From the NCBI RefSeq assembly GCF_001436505.1, contig NZ_AYYI01000068.1, positions 1 to 39,636 of the forward strand: a stretch of 39,636 nucleotides of DNA, written 5' to 3'. The position numbers and the translations under genes were made by a program. The notes beneath the pieces are model-generated. The model ran no database searches. It was not told the DNA's origin and was given only the letters and a program-made list of their open reading frames with translations. Positions 14,091 to 23,808 of the stretch are shown here, in pieces (within the stretch, counting starts at the first letter, position 1; the number at the start of each line of letters is the position of its first letter). Origin of the DNA: Loigolactobacillus rennini DSM 20253. Its GTDB lineage: Bacteria > Bacillota > Bacilli > Lactobacillales > Lactobacillaceae.

Positions 14091-14562
14091 CTTGGTAAAC
14101 AAAGTGCCCACTTTTACCACCGCTTTTTTCAACTAAATGAACTTGGTCGATCAACATCCCACGGTCAATTGCTTTACACATGTCGTAAATGGTTAATAAA
14201 CTGATTTGACAGGCATTTAAAGCTTCAATTTCTACACCCGTGACGTGTTTGGTTTTCACTGTAACTACTGCCGTGATGGTATCTTGCTGGTTATCGCTAA
14301 AATAAATATCAACGCCAGTTAACGGAATTAAATGGCACATTGGAATTAAATTGCTAGTTTGTTTAGCAGCCATAATTCCGGCAACCTGGGCAACGGCCAA
14401 AACGTCACCTTTTTTCATAGTGCCAGCATGGATGCGCGCTAATGTTTCCGGGTGCATTTTGATTTGACCTGTCGCTTTGGCTACGCGAGCGGTCACGGCT
14501 TTACTGGTAACATCGACCATTTTAGCCCGTTGCTGGTCATTAAAATGTGTCAATTCAGCCAT
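14080..14562 (-). CDS. moaC: Cyclic pyranopterin monophosphate synthase MoaC
   Basis: 160 aa, usual family length. The start MAELTHFN leads to the [16 protein letters not shown] core. The signature [12 protein letters not shown] (~89-100) contains active-site residues, [25 protein letters not shown] (~116-140) forms the second part of the site, and VEKSGGKSG closes the protein. It converts 3',8-cyclo-GTP from MoaA to cPMP. It starts directly after the mobB stop (no gap) and overlaps mobA. Confidence 0.97.
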   Translation of the reverse strand: MAELTHFNDQQRAKMVDVTSKAVTARVAKATGQIKMHPETLARIHAGTMKKGDVLAVAQVAGIMAAKQTSNLIPMCHLIPLTGVDIYFSDNQQDTITAVVTVKTKHVTGVEIEALNACQISLLTIYDMCKAIDRGMLIDQVHLVEKSGGKSGHFVYQDET

Positions 14563-15060
14563 TTAAAAACCTTCTTTCTTAAGATAACGCTGCAGCCAAA
14601 CTTGCCGCTTTAACGTTGTACTAAAATCAATGCAGTTTTGCGGAACAGCTTGCGGATAAAGGCTGGTAAAAGCGATGATCTGCTTGATACCAGCAAAAAC
14701 AGCTGCCGTTTCGCCGGGTCTTAATAACACCACTTTCGGATAGGGTGCAGTTTTAAAACCTTCTAATAGGCAAAATTGTCCTGGTTTAGCGTAAGTTTGT
14801 ACTAGTGTTTTAGCTTGCGGTACTTGTGGCGCTTTCTGGTGACTCATCACAGCTTGATTGGTGACCAGGACTGCGGTTTGTGCGCCGGCAGTGGCAAATT
14901 TGGCAGTGTCGGTGCCCGGTTGATCCATTTGGGCTTGGTGCGGATCATGTTTGAGTACGCAAACACTTTGTTGTTGCTGTTTAAGTAACGTTAGAAAATC
15001 TTCAATGACGGTGGTTTTGCCACTATTTTTGTGGCCTATGATTTGTAAGGGAGTAACCAT
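14563..15060 (-). CDS. mobB: Molybdopterin-guanine dinucleotide biosynthesis protein MobB
   Basis: 165 aa from ATG 15060 with AGGTGG upstream; the start lies inside the end of moeA (25-bp overlap). The P-loop GHKNSGKTT is at residues ~9-17, followed by LKHDPHQAQMDQPGTDT (His/Asp-rich MobB motif) and LLEGFK near residue 98. MobB is a GTP-binding partner that aids MobA in bis-MGD formation but is not strictly required in E. coli. Reading the frame from 15120 would add 20 residues that belong to moeA's other frame. Confidence 0.9.
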   Translation of the reverse strand: MVTPLQIIGHKNSGKTTVIEDFLTLLKQQQQSVCVLKHDPHQAQMDQPGTDTAKFATAGAQTAVLVTNQAVMSHQKAPQVPQAKTLVQTYAKPGQFCLLEGFKTAPYPKVVLLRPGETAAVFAGIKQIIAFTSLYPQAVPQNCIDFSTTLKRQVWLQRYLKKEGF

Positions 15061-16259
15061 GTTTCCACCTGACTGTATAGCGGTAACGGTTCGTGGCTGT
15101 GCGGAATCTTGAATAAACAAGTGGTAGATTGTAGATTGCCTAGTGCGCCAGAAACATCACTGCCGTTTAATTGGACTTGGTAGTCACCAGCTTTAAACTG
15201 ATAAGTCCCGCGTAAAACTTTGTCATAACCGTTTGTTTTTGGATAGAAGCGGCTCAATGTTGCCGTGACTTTTTGGCACTGGGAAGCGCGGCCTTGCAAA
15301 CGGCTTAAAACAGGTTCGACAAATAAATAAAAGCCAGTGTAACAGGCACCTGGATTACCAGATAAGGCCATAATCAAGGTGTTGTGGTCAATAAAGGCAG
15401 TGGTGACACTACCAGGGCGCATTTTTAATTTATTGAAGATCAATTGATCAGCTTCACGAGCAGCAGTAGCTAAGTAATCAAAATCGCCAACGGATACGCC
15501 GCCGTCCGTGATGACAATGTCGTTTGTTGCCTGCAGTCGCTTAAGATTGGTTTGTAATAGTTGATAATCATCAGCAATTTGAATGCTTTCAGTCACTTCG
15601 CCACCATTTTCAGCCACTAAATTAGCAATTAAAGGGCCGTTACTGTTAAAAATTTTTCCAGGCTGTGGCTTAGCACCTGGTTGGAGCAATTCTGTTCCAG
15701 TAGTGATGATGGCAACCTTTGGTTTAGCATAAACTGTGACGCTGGTTTGGCCAAAAGCGCTGATTAAACTGAGACCACCAGGATTTAATTCACTACCAGC
15801 GGCGATCAATAAATCACCAGCTTTAAATTCTGATCCAGCAGGGGTGATGTTATCTTTTTTCTGGGTGGTCATAATTTTAATTTGTTCGGGATGATCAGGG
15901 ACTTCCCGTGTTTGTTCGAGCATAATCACTTTAGCAGCATCGTCTGGAACAAACGCACCAGTCATGATACGGACCACTTCATTTTCACCTAATGAGCGGT
16001 CAAAAGTTGCACCGGCTTGAATTTCGCCCACGACATGAAAGATTTTAGGAAAATCGTGGTCGTCTGCAGCCCGGAGTGCGTACCCATCATAACCGGAGCG
16101 GCGGAAATTCGGATAATCATAGGCTGCTTTTAAATCTTGGGCTAATATGCGGTGATTTGCTTGAGCTACTGGAATCGTTTCTGTTTTAGGCGTTAAATCT
16201 AATTGCGCTAGTTTGGCTTGCGCTTCTTCTAAAGTGATGGGATGACGACGGATTAACAT
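15036..16259 (-). CDS. moeA: Molybdopterin molybdenumtransferase MoeA
   Basis: 407 aa, typical length. N-terminal NYRRSGYDGYALRA-like segment (here PNFRRSGYDGYALRA, ~49-63), IMTGAFVPDDA (~92-102), the central MoaB-like fold with ITTGTEL and NSNGPL, the motif TDGGVSVGDFDY (~252-263), and late ALSGNPGACYTGFYLFV (~297-313). MoeA inserts molybdate into adenylylated molybdopterin made by a MogA/MoaB protein, encoded next to it (16268-16735). The start ATG has GGAAG about 11 bases upstream. Confidence 0.97.
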   Translation of the reverse strand: MLIRRHPITLEEAQAKLAQLDLTPKTETIPVAQANHRILAQDLKAAYDYPNFRRSGYDGYALRAADDHDFPKIFHVVGEIQAGATFDRSLGENEVVRIMTGAFVPDDAAKVIMLEQTREVPDHPEQIKIMTTQKKDNITPAGSEFKAGDLLIAAGSELNPGGLSLISAFGQTSVTVYAKPKVAIITTGTELLQPGAKPQPGKIFNSNGPLIANLVAENGGEVTESIQIADDYQLLQTNLKRLQATNDIVITDGGVSVGDFDYLATAAREADQLIFNKLKMRPGSVTTAFIDHNTLIMALSGNPGACYTGFYLFVEPVLSRLQGRASQCQKVTATLSRFYPKTNGYDKVLRGTYQFKAGDYQVQLNGSDVSGALGNLQSTTCLFKIPHSHEPLPLYSQVETWLLPYKS

Positions 16260-16267
16260 AAGTTGAT

Positions 16268-16735
16268 CTACTTCCTTCTCTCAAAGAGTAAATGTTTTAA
16301 TTCGGGCAAGATTAGTTGCTGAACTGCGGTATGGCAGGCATTAGTTGAACCGGGTAGCACAAAACAAAGCTGCTGACGAACGTTAAAACCGGCGATGGCA
16401 CGAGAAGCCAGCGCGTGGGTGCCGATTTCAGCAAAACTGAGTTGGCGGAAATGCTCGCCAAAACCGGGAATAATCACAGGTAGTAAGGGTTTTAGCGCGG
16501 GAATCGTCACATCGCGTCGGGCGATACCGGTACCACCATTGGTGATAATTAAATCTGGATTGGCCTGTTCTAATTGTAAAAAAGCGCTTTGAATGGCGAC
16601 GATATCATCGCGTACAACCAAGCGCTGTTTAACGGTAACTTTGGCAGTGGCTAAAGCTGTCGCAATGATCTGGCCGCTTTTATCGTTATCTAAAGTTCGT
16701 GTATCGCTGATGGTTAAGATGGCAGCGTTGATCAT
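16268..16735 (-). CDS. moaB: Molybdopterin adenylyltransferase (MoaB/MogA family)
   Basis: 155 aa. Family motifs are the N-terminal ILTISDTR (~6-13), the central ITNGGTGIARRDVT (~64-77, the TGGTG substrate loop) and the late LCFVLPGSTNACHTAV (~123-138, the PGS loop). It adenylylates molybdopterin before MoeA adds Mo. Strong GAAGGAAG ribosome site; 8 bp before moeA and 14 bp after the thiF-like gene. Confidence 0.95.
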   Translation of the reverse strand: MINAAILTISDTRTLDNDKSGQIIATALATAKVTVKQRLVVRDDIVAIQSAFLQLEQANPDLIITNGGTGIARRDVTIPALKPLLPVIIPGFGEHFRQLSFAEIGTHALASRAIAGFNVRQQLCFVLPGSTNACHTAVQQLILPELKHLLFERRK

Positions 16736-16749
16736 GGTCTTCCTTCTTT

Positions 16750-17763
16750 CTAACGGGCGATTTTAAGCAGTTGCCACAGTGCTTGATAATGCTGTTGGGC
16801 TTGTTTTTTCGTAGTTAATTCATACAGGTAAACTTTGCCCGTTTTAAAATAAGTGACCGGTGCTTGTTGCCAAGTAAATTGCACCATATTTTCTCGGGCA
16901 CGGTAAGCTAATTGCTGTTGCGCTAAACTTTGGGTCACTGCGGCTAACGATAATTTTCGTGGCAAATAAACGGACCAAGCATTGCGGCCGCAAAGTTGAC
17001 GCAATCGAGTGTACTCGGTTGTTGGTATGGCAACTTGCTGATGCTGACAAATCGGGCAATGGGGCCGCTTATGGACTTGAAACGTTTGTAATGTTGGTTG
17101 CCAGCAATTCACGGTGGTGAGCTGGTCTAAGGCGGCTTTTCCGGTGACGATGTAACGTAGTGCCATTGCGATTTGTAAGCCTGACAATAATGGAATCAGT
17201 GGCGTGGCCACCCCTAATAAATCACAATCACGTTCCTTTAGACGGGTTAAATCTGGGAAAAGGCAGTTTAGGCAAGGTCCTTGTTGGGGATCTAGCAGCA
17301 TTAATTGGCCAGAAACACCAGCACAAGCGGTTAAGATAAACGGAAAATGGTGATTTAATGCCAAACGGTTCAGTAAATCACGGACACTGTAGTTATCACT
17401 GCAATCTAGTGCTAAGGTCAGCGGTTTCATTTGTGCGATCAATTCAGGGCGCAGCTCCACTGGAAAAACTTTTAAATTCACGTGGTGGTTGATCTGTTTT
17501 AACTTAGCAGCGGCTGCTTCAACTTTGAAGGCAGCAGCCTCAGCGTCCGCTTCGGTAAATAAGCTTTGCCGCTGCAGGTTAGTTGTGCTAACTGTATCAG
17601 GATCGACTAAATACAAGGTACCAACACCAGCACGGACCAACTGTTCTGCGGCATAGGTGCCTAAAGCCCCACAACCGACAATCAAAACGGTACTGGCACT
17701 AATTTTGGCTTGGCCAGCGGTGCCAATTTGTTTCACGCGAATTTGACGGTCATAACGTTGCAT
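16750..17763 (-). CDS. moeB: ThiF/MoeB-family adenylyltransferase (MoaD activating), with C-terminal extension
   Basis: 337 aa, first gene of the Moco operon. The N-terminal Rossmann loop is VGCGALGTYAAEQLVRAGVG (~30-49), followed by LVDPDTVSTTNLQRQ (ATP site, Arg finger). DCSDNYSVRDLLN lies mid-protein. Two CxxC pairs (CLNC near 158 and CPIC near 236) should bind zinc, and the Cys in ERDCDLLG (~175) is the likely catalytic thiol. It would adenylate the MoaD C-terminus. The last ~90 residues (from ~245) go beyond E. coli MoeB and lack the C-x-x-x-x-R rhodanese loop, so the sulfur donor is not part of this protein. GGAGG precedes the ATG. Confidence 0.88.
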   Translation of the reverse strand: MQRYDRQIRVKQIGTAGQAKISASTVLIVGCGALGTYAAEQLVRAGVGTLYLVDPDTVSTTNLQRQSLFTEADAEAAAFKVEAAAAKLKQINHHVNLKVFPVELRPELIAQMKPLTLALDCSDNYSVRDLLNRLALNHHFPFILTACAGVSGQLMLLDPQQGPCLNCLFPDLTRLKERDCDLLGVATPLIPLLSGLQIAMALRYIVTGKAALDQLTTVNCWQPTLQTFQVHKRPHCPICQHQQVAIPTTEYTRLRQLCGRNAWSVYLPRKLSLAAVTQSLAQQQLAYRARENMVQFTWQQAPVTYFKTGKVYLYELTTKKQAQQHYQALWQLLKIAR

Positions 17764-18025
17764 AAGTTGTTCCTCCGAAATTTAAACGCTGATTTTATCT
17801 CACAAGTGCGTTGGCTAGTTAAGCATTAATTTTAAGTTTATGAAGGATAAAATAAACGATTCACATTCGCACGATCCGCAAAGATCGGGCAATTCCCTAA
17901 TCGCAGTATAGCATCGAGAATGATATTGTGAATATTAGGGAAAAGTCTTACTTTTAGTTATCAGCTTTAATGCTGTTTATTGAAAAGATCAAAACAAAGT
18001 TGATTTGGGAAGGACGTGAGGGATT
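17764..18025. promoter_or_regulatory. Divergent control region of the Moco operon and narGHJI
   Basis: On the minus strand the word ATTAGGGAATTG lies at 17890-17901, just downstream of an extended -10 (TGCTATACT, plus-strand AGTATAGCA near 17905-17913) for the Moco operon. On the plus strand ATTAGGGAAAAG lies at 17933-17944, about 80 bp before narG. The two words face each other and match the one at 4489-4500. This suggests a shared activator, NreC being the obvious candidate. A short hairpin CGATC/GATCG sits at 17872-17888. The narG promoter has no clear -10/-35, as expected for an activator-dependent promoter. Confidence 0.5.
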
Positions 18026-21000
18026 GTGAAGTCGCGATTTTTTAAACCGGTTGAGAAATTTAACGGTAGTTTTACGCAATTAGAAGAAAATAATCGCCGT
18101 TGGGAAAAATTATACAAGCAGCGCTGGGCACACGATAAAGTTGTCCGCACGACCCACGGTGTCAATTGTACCGGTTCTTGTAGTTGGAATGTTTACGTGA
18201 AGCAAGGTATTATCACTTGGGAGCACCAAGCCACAGATTACCCGTCTTGTGGGCCTAATATGCCAGAATATGAACCACGTGGGTGCCCGCGGGGAGCCAG
18301 TTTTTCTTGGTATGAATATAGCCCAGTTCGGATTAAATATCCTTATATCCGGGGGAAATTGTGGCGTTTATGGTCAGATGCGAAAACGAAAACCGATGAC
18401 CGAGTGGCTGCTTGGGCTAGTATTGTGGAAGATCCGCAAAAAGAAAAACAGTACAAAAGTGCCCGGGGCCATGGTGGTTTAGTGCGGGTCCACTGGGATG
18501 ATGCCTTAGAATTAATTTCGGTTATGCTGATCTACACATTGAAAAAATATGGTCCAGACCGGATTGCTGGATTTTCACCCATTCCAGCCATGTCGATGAT
18601 CAGCTATGCTTCTGGCGCACGTTTTCTATCACTATTAGGCTCAGAGATGCTGAGTTTTTATGATTGGTACGCGGATTTACCGCCTGCTTCACCACAAGTT
18701 TGGGGTGAACAAACTGATGTGCCAGAGTCGGCTGACTGGTATAACAGTCAATACATCATTATGTGGGGCTCCAATGTACCATTAACACGGACACCGGACG
18801 CGCACTTTATGACCGAAGCCCGTTACCACGGTGCTAAAATTGTTGCCGTTAGTCCAGATTATGCGGAAAATGTTAAATTTGCCGATAACTGGCTAGCGCC
18901 GCATCCCGGAACCGACGCGGCTTTGGCCCAAGGGATGACCCATGTTGTTTTAAATGAATATTATCAAAAACGGCAAGAACCGCAATTTATCAACTATGCC
19001 AAACAATTTACCGATTTACCGTTCATGGTCTTTTTAGAACCTAGTGCTGCGCAGCAAGCGCACTTTACTTCAGGCCGGTTTGTCCGCATCAGTGATTTAA
19101 CCGATACGGAAGTGCCTAATGGGGCCTGGAAACCAGTGGTTTGGGATCAAAAACAGGCTAAAATGGTCGTCCCTAATGGGACTGTTGGGCAGCGTTGGGA
19201 AGATAATCGTCAGTGGAACTTAACATTAAAGGATGAAGCTGGCAATCCGATTGATCCGGCTTTAAGCGTGGCAGCGCAGCAACAAACCGTCCAAATCGAT
19301 TTTCCTGTCTTTAATCAAAAGGGCAATGCCATTTCAACGCGGCATTTACCGGTTCAACGGGTAACATTAAAAAATGGCCAGCAAAAATTAGTCACTACCG
19401 TTTATGATTTGATGATGAGTCAGTATGGGATTAAACGTCAGCCTGATGACGATTTAGCTGCAAGTGGTTACGATGATGCTAACAGTGTTTATACACCAGC
19501 TTGGCAAGAAAAAGTGACTGGTGTTAAAGCTAGTTTAGTGGTCCAAATCGCACGGGAATTTGCGCAAAATGCCTTAGATACTGGTGGTAAATCGATGGTG
19601 ATCATGGGCGCTGGGATCAACCATTGGTTTAACAGTGATATGAATTACCGAACGATCATTAATTTATTGATGCTATGCGGTTGTGAAGGTGTTTCCGGCG
19701 GTGGCTGGGCGCATTATGTCGGTCAAGAAAAATTACGCCCAGCTGAAGGCTGGGGCACAATTGCCTTTGCTAATGATTGGCAGCCTGGTGGCGCTCGCCA
19801 GCAAAACGGCACGTCGTTCTTTTACTTTGCCAGTGATCAGTGGAAGTATGATGAGCTGGATAACCGTGCGCTAAAATCACCTGTCAAACAAGTGAAACAT
19901 CATTACGATCACCCAGCAGATTATAATCAATTGGCCATTCGCTTAGGTTGGCTACCCGGCTATCCGCAGTTTGATCGTAATTCATTAAGTTTTGCTGAAA
20001 CGTACAAAACCCATGATTTGAAGCAATTAAGCCAAAAAGTGGTTCAAGAATTGAAGGACGGGCAATTGCATTTTGCGGCGGAAGATCCAGATGCGGCGCA
20101 AAATCAGCCGAAGGGGATGTTTGTTTGGCGATCTAATTTATTTGCGTCATCCGGTAAAGGTCAAGAATATTTCATGAAACATTTACTGGGCGCTGAAAAC
20201 GGTTTATTGGCCAAAAGCAATGCCCGGTTTAAACCTACCCAGATGAAATGGCATGATGAGACGGTTGAAGGCAAATTAGATTTATTAGTTGCGCTAGATT
20301 TCCGGATGGTCACTACGCCGATGTACGCTGATGTGGTTTTACCAGCAGCGACTTGGTATGAAAAAGAAGACCTTTCCTCAACTGATATGCACCCATACAT
20401 CCACCCGTTTAATGCAGCAGTTGCCCCGTTATGGGAATCAAAAAGTGATTGGCAAACCTTTGCGGCACTGGCAGGTAAGTTCTCAGCGCTGGCTAAAACT
20501 TATTTTCCAGCACCAGTTTATGATTTGAAGACCCAGGCATTGGGCCATGATTCACCAGGTGAAATTGCACAGCCTTACGGTGAGATTAAGGATTGGAAAA
20601 CTGGTGAGGTTGAGCCGATTCCAGGAAAAACAATGCCTAAACTGGCTTTGATCAAACGTGATTATACACAAGTTTATGCAAAGTACACGGCTTTAGGGCC
20701 GCATGCTAATGGCAATCTTGGTAATAATGGCTATGCATACAGCGTTAAACCAGAATATGAAGAATTGAAAGCTCGCAATTCAACTTGGCCAACTGGTATT
20801 CGTCAAGATTGTCCTAAATTAGATCAAGATAAAAAAGTAGCCGAAGCTGTGTTATTACTTTCTAGTGCAACTAACGGCCATGTTGCACAGCGTGCTTGGG
20901 CGGATGCCGAGGCGAAAACTGGGCAAAAGTTGCAGGATATTAGTATCGGCCGTAAAGAAGAAAAAATCACTTTCAAGGCCATTACAACTGAACCGCGTGA

Positions 21001-21694
21001 AGCCATTCCAACGCCGATCTTTAGTAGTTCAAAACACGACGGTCAGCGGTACTCACCATTTACGGTCAATATTGAGCGGCTAGTCCCGTTCCGGACGTTA
21101 ACTGGCCGCCAACAATTCTATTTGGATCATGAAGTATTCCAAGAATATGGTGAGGAATTAGCCACCTTTAAGCCGACTTTGCCACCTACCGTTATGGGAC
21201 CTGAAGACGTTAAGATTACGCCAGTTGACCAAGAATTGACGTTACGCTACATGACACCACACGGTAAATGGAACATTCACACCACTTATTATGACAATTT
21301 AGAAATGCTGACCTTGTTCCGTGGGGGACCGAATGTTTGGCTCAGTCCAGTCGATGCGGATAAAATTGGCATTCAAGATAATGATTGGCTAGAGTTGTAT
21401 AACCGCAACGGGGTAGTCACAGCCCGTGCTGTTGTCAGCCATCGGATGCCAGAAGGTACCATGTACATGTACCATGCGCAGGATATGGAAATTCAAGAGC
21501 CATTGTCTACCATTACGGGTAATCGTGGTGGCAGCCACAATGCGCCAACACAAATCCACATTAAACCCACACAGATGGTTGGTGGGTACGCGCAATTGAG
21601 CTATGGATTTAATTACTATGGTCCAATTGGTAATCAGCGTGATTTATACGTTAAAGTTAGAAAATTAAAGAAGGTGAACTGGAATGCGGATTAA
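18026..21694 (+). CDS. narG: Respiratory nitrate reductase alpha subunit NarG
   Basis: 1222 aa, full length. Reduces nitrate to nitrite at a Mo-bisMGD centre on the cytoplasmic side. The FS0 [4Fe-4S] ligands are H44, C48, C52 and C87 (HGVNCTGSC ... GCPRG), as in E. coli NarG. FYDWYADLPPASP contains the Asp that should coordinate Mo (about residue 217). The N-terminus is the non-Tat vestigial twin-Arg type (ENNRRWEKLY). Start is GTG with GTGAGGG upstream. First gene of narGHJI; it overlaps narH by 11 bases. Needs the Moco genes at 4595-6331 and 13527-17763. Confidence 0.98.
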   Translation: MKSRFFKPVEKFNGSFTQLEENNRRWEKLYKQRWAHDKVVRTTHGVNCTGSCSWNVYVKQGIITWEHQATDYPSCGPNMPEYEPRGCPRGASFSWYEYSPVRIKYPYIRGKLWRLWSDAKTKTDDRVAAWASIVEDPQKEKQYKSARGHGGLVRVHWDDALELISVMLIYTLKKYGPDRIAGFSPIPAMSMISYASGARFLSLLGSEMLSFYDWYADLPPASPQVWGEQTDVPESADWYNSQYIIMWGSNVPLTRTPDAHFMTEARYHGAKIVAVSPDYAENVKFADNWLAPHPGTDAALAQGMTHVVLNEYYQKRQEPQFINYAKQFTDLPFMVFLEPSAAQQAHFTSGRFVRISDLTDTEVPNGAWKPVVWDQKQAKMVVPNGTVGQRWEDNRQWNLTLKDEAGNPIDPALSVAAQQQTVQIDFPVFNQKGNAISTRHLPVQRVTLKNGQQKLVTTVYDLMMSQYGIKRQPDDDLAASGYDDANSVYTPAWQEKVTGVKASLVVQIAREFAQNALDTGGKSMVIMGAGINHWFNSDMNYRTIINLLMLCGCEGVSGGGWAHYVGQEKLRPAEGWGTIAFANDWQPGGARQQNGTSFFYFASDQWKYDELDNRALKSPVKQVKHHYDHPADYNQLAIRLGWLPGYPQFDRNSLSFAETYKTHDLKQLSQKVVQELKDGQLHFAAEDPDAAQNQPKGMFVWRSNLFASSGKGQEYFMKHLLGAENGLLAKSNARFKPTQMKWHDETVEGKLDLLVALDFRMVTTPMYADVVLPAATWYEKEDLSSTDMHPYIHPFNAAVAPLWESKSDWQTFAALAGKFSALAKTYFPAPVYDLKTQALGHDSPGEIAQPYGEIKDWKTGEVEPIPGKTMPKLALIKRDYTQVYAKYTALGPHANGNLGNNGYAYSVKPEYEELKARNSTWPTGIRQDCPKLDQDKKVAEAVLLLSSATNGHVAQRAWADAEAKTGQKLQDISIGRKEEKITFKAITTEPREAIPTPIFSSSKHDGQRYSPFTVNIERLVPFRTLTGRQQFYLDHEVFQEYGEELATFKPTLPPTVMGPEDVKITPVDQELTLRYMTPHGKWNIHTTYYDNLEMLTLFRGGPNVWLSPVDADKIGIQDNDWLELYNRNGVVTARAVVSHRMPEGTMYMYHAQDMEIQEPLSTITGNRGGSHNAPTQIHIKPTQMVGGYAQLSYGFNYYGPIGNQRDLYVKVRKLKKVNWNAD

Positions 21695-23243
21695 AGCACA
21701 AATTGGGATGGTTTTAAACCTAGATAAATGTATTGGCTGCCATACTTGTTCGGTTACTTGCAAAAATACTTGGACCAATCGGCCTGGTGCAGAATACATG
21801 TGGTTCAATAACGTTGAAACCAAACCAGGTGTCGGTTACCCCAAGCGCTGGGAAGATGAACAACACTACCACGGTGGCTGGGAGCTAAACCAGAAAGGGA
21901 AGCTACAATTAAAGGCTGGAAACAAATTAAATAAAATTGCGTTAGGTAAAATCTTTTATAATCCAGACATGCCAGAATTAGATGATTACTATGAACCTTG
22001 GACCTATGACTATCAAACGTTATTTGGTCCAGAAAAGAAACATCAGCCAGTAGCCCGGGCTAAATCACAGATTACTGGTGAATACATGGATTTAAAAACA
22101 GGACCTAACTGGGATGACGATTTAGCAGGCTCGCCTAATACGTTTGATCAAGACCCAAACATGCAAAAAATTGAAGCAGACATCAAAGCAAATTTTGAAC
22201 AAGCCTTTATGATGTACTTACCACGGTTGTGTGAACACTGTTTAAATGCACCTTGTGTCGCTTCTTGTCCTTCTGGTGCAATGTATAAACGGGATGAAGA
22301 CGGCATTGTCTTAGTAGATCAGGAACGCTGCCGCGGCTGGCGGTTTTGCATGTCTGGCTGCCCGTATAAAAAAGTTTACTTTAACTGGCAAACGCATAAA
22401 GCGGAAAAATGTACTTTTTGCTATCCACGGATTGAAGAAGGTTTACCAACGGTTTGTTCTGAAACTTGTGTTGGCCGGATTCGTTACATTGGCGTGATGC
22501 TTTATGATGCTGACCGCGTTGCAGAAGCAGCTGAGGAACCTGATCAGACAAAATTATATGAAAGCCAACTGAGCTTATTTTTAGATCCTAACGATCCTGA
22601 AGTGATTAAACAAGCTTTAGCTGATGGCATTAGCGAAGATATGCTAGATGCTGCCCGGCGTTCACCAATTTATCGGATGGCTGTAGAAGAAAAAATTGCT
22701 TTTCCGCTTCATCCAGAATACCGGACCATGCCGATGGTTTGGTATGTACCACCGTTGTCTCCAATTATGAATTACTTTGAAGGTCGGGATTCCATCAATA
22801 ATCCAGAAATGATCTTTCCAGGGATTGATGAAATGAGAATCCCTGTTGCTTATTTAGCCAATTTATTGACAGGTGGTAATCAAGAAGTGATTAAAACTGC
22901 GTTATATAAATTAGCCATGATGCGCCTTTACATGCGGGCACGGACCAGCGGCAAAGCATTTGATACGGATAAATTATCCCGAGTTGGTTTAACGGCTCAG
23001 ACAGCAACTTCTTTATATCGGTTATTGGCCATTGCTAAATATGAAGATCGGTTTGTGATTCCAAAAAGTCACAAGGAAAAAGTGGAAAATGGTTATGAAG
23101 CCCAAGGAACAGTAGGCTATGATGAATGCCGCGGTTGTAGTTTGGCGCCACAACATGGCAGCATGTTCCGTAAAGCTGAAGCCGGAAAGTCATCGGCGGA
23201 AATTTACGCCGAATCATTTTATGGAGGGATTTGGCGTGATTAA
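21684..23243 (+). CDS. narH: Respiratory nitrate reductase beta subunit NarH
   Basis: 519 aa, iron-sulfur electron-transfer subunit linking heme b of NarI with NarG. Four cysteine groups are present: CIGCHTCSVTC near residue 16; CEHCLNAPCVASC (~184-196); CRGWRFCMSGC (~217-227), where Trp replaces one Cys and so gives the [3Fe-4S] FS4 cluster; and CTFCYPRIEEGLPTVCSETC (~244-263). This is the canonical NarH pattern (three 4Fe-4S and one 3Fe-4S). Overlaps narG (11 bp) and narJ (8 bp), indicating translational coupling. Confidence 0.98.
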   Translation: MRIKAQIGMVLNLDKCIGCHTCSVTCKNTWTNRPGAEYMWFNNVETKPGVGYPKRWEDEQHYHGGWELNQKGKLQLKAGNKLNKIALGKIFYNPDMPELDDYYEPWTYDYQTLFGPEKKHQPVARAKSQITGEYMDLKTGPNWDDDLAGSPNTFDQDPNMQKIEADIKANFEQAFMMYLPRLCEHCLNAPCVASCPSGAMYKRDEDGIVLVDQERCRGWRFCMSGCPYKKVYFNWQTHKAEKCTFCYPRIEEGLPTVCSETCVGRIRYIGVMLYDADRVAEAAEEPDQTKLYESQLSLFLDPNDPEVIKQALADGISEDMLDAARRSPIYRMAVEEKIAFPLHPEYRTMPMVWYVPPLSPIMNYFEGRDSINNPEMIFPGIDEMRIPVAYLANLLTGGNQEVIKTALYKLAMMRLYMRARTSGKAFDTDKLSRVGLTAQTATSLYRLLAIAKYEDRFVIPKSHKEKVENGYEAQGTVGYDECRGCSLAPQHGSMFRKAEAGKSSAEIYAESFYGGIWRD

Positions 23244-23808
23244 AATTGAACGTGTCAATCAATTACGGCCAGGTTTCGTTTATTTTGCCCATTGGTTGGA
23301 CTATCCTGATGATGAATTGCGTCAGTCAACATTAGTTGCTGATTTTGAACGTGACTATCCGCAAACACCACAAAAAGCAGCTTTTAGCGCTTGGTTAACG
23401 CAGCAGCAACAAAAATCGTTACTGACTTTGCAACAAGAATATGCTAATTTGTTTGATCTGAATAAACGCTTCACCCTTTATTTGAGTTATTATCGTTACC
23501 AAGATTCACGGGAGCGGGGTCAATTACTGGCTAAACTTAAAATGTTGTATGAAATGTTTGGGGTGGCCATTGATGGTAATGAATTAGCTGATTACCTGCC
23601 ATTGATGCTAGAGTTTTTAACTTATGGTAATTGGCAGCAGGATCCGCGGCAACAAGACATCGCGTTAGTCTTTCAAGTGATCGAAGATGGGACTTATCAC
23701 ATCTTGCAAAATCAAGGGGAATACGCGCATGAACCTTATTTACACCTAGTCCGTTTATTGCGGCAAGAATTACGTTCCTGCGTGATGACGCAACAGGAGG
23801 TGTCTTAA
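23236..23808 (+). CDS. narJ: Nitrate reductase assembly chaperone NarJ
   Basis: 190 aa from GTG 23236 with GGAGGG eight bases upstream, inside the narH end; an open frame back to 23119 is a shadow of narH. NarJ binds the NarG N-terminus and controls Moco/FeS insertion and membrane docking. All-helical TorD/NarJ-type protein with LAHWLDYPD-like start (FAHWLDYPDDELRQS) and the conserved middle DYLPLMLEFL (~115-124), equivalent to the D-x-L-P-x-x-L-E motif of NarJ. Not part of the final enzyme. Confidence 0.92.
   Translation: MIKIERVNQLRPGFVYFAHWLDYPDDELRQSTLVADFERDYPQTPQKAAFSAWLTQQQQKSLLTLQQEYANLFDLNKRFTLYLSYYRYQDSRERGQLLAKLKMLYEMFGVAIDGNELADYLPLMLEFLTYGNWQQDPRQQDIALVFQVIEDGTYHILQNQGEYAHEPYLHLVRLLRQELRSCVMTQQEVS

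Noticed and set aside
23119-23235. N-terminal extension of narJ
   Set aside because: This part is the narH gene in another frame. The GTG at 23236 has a good ribosome site and gives the usual NarJ length.
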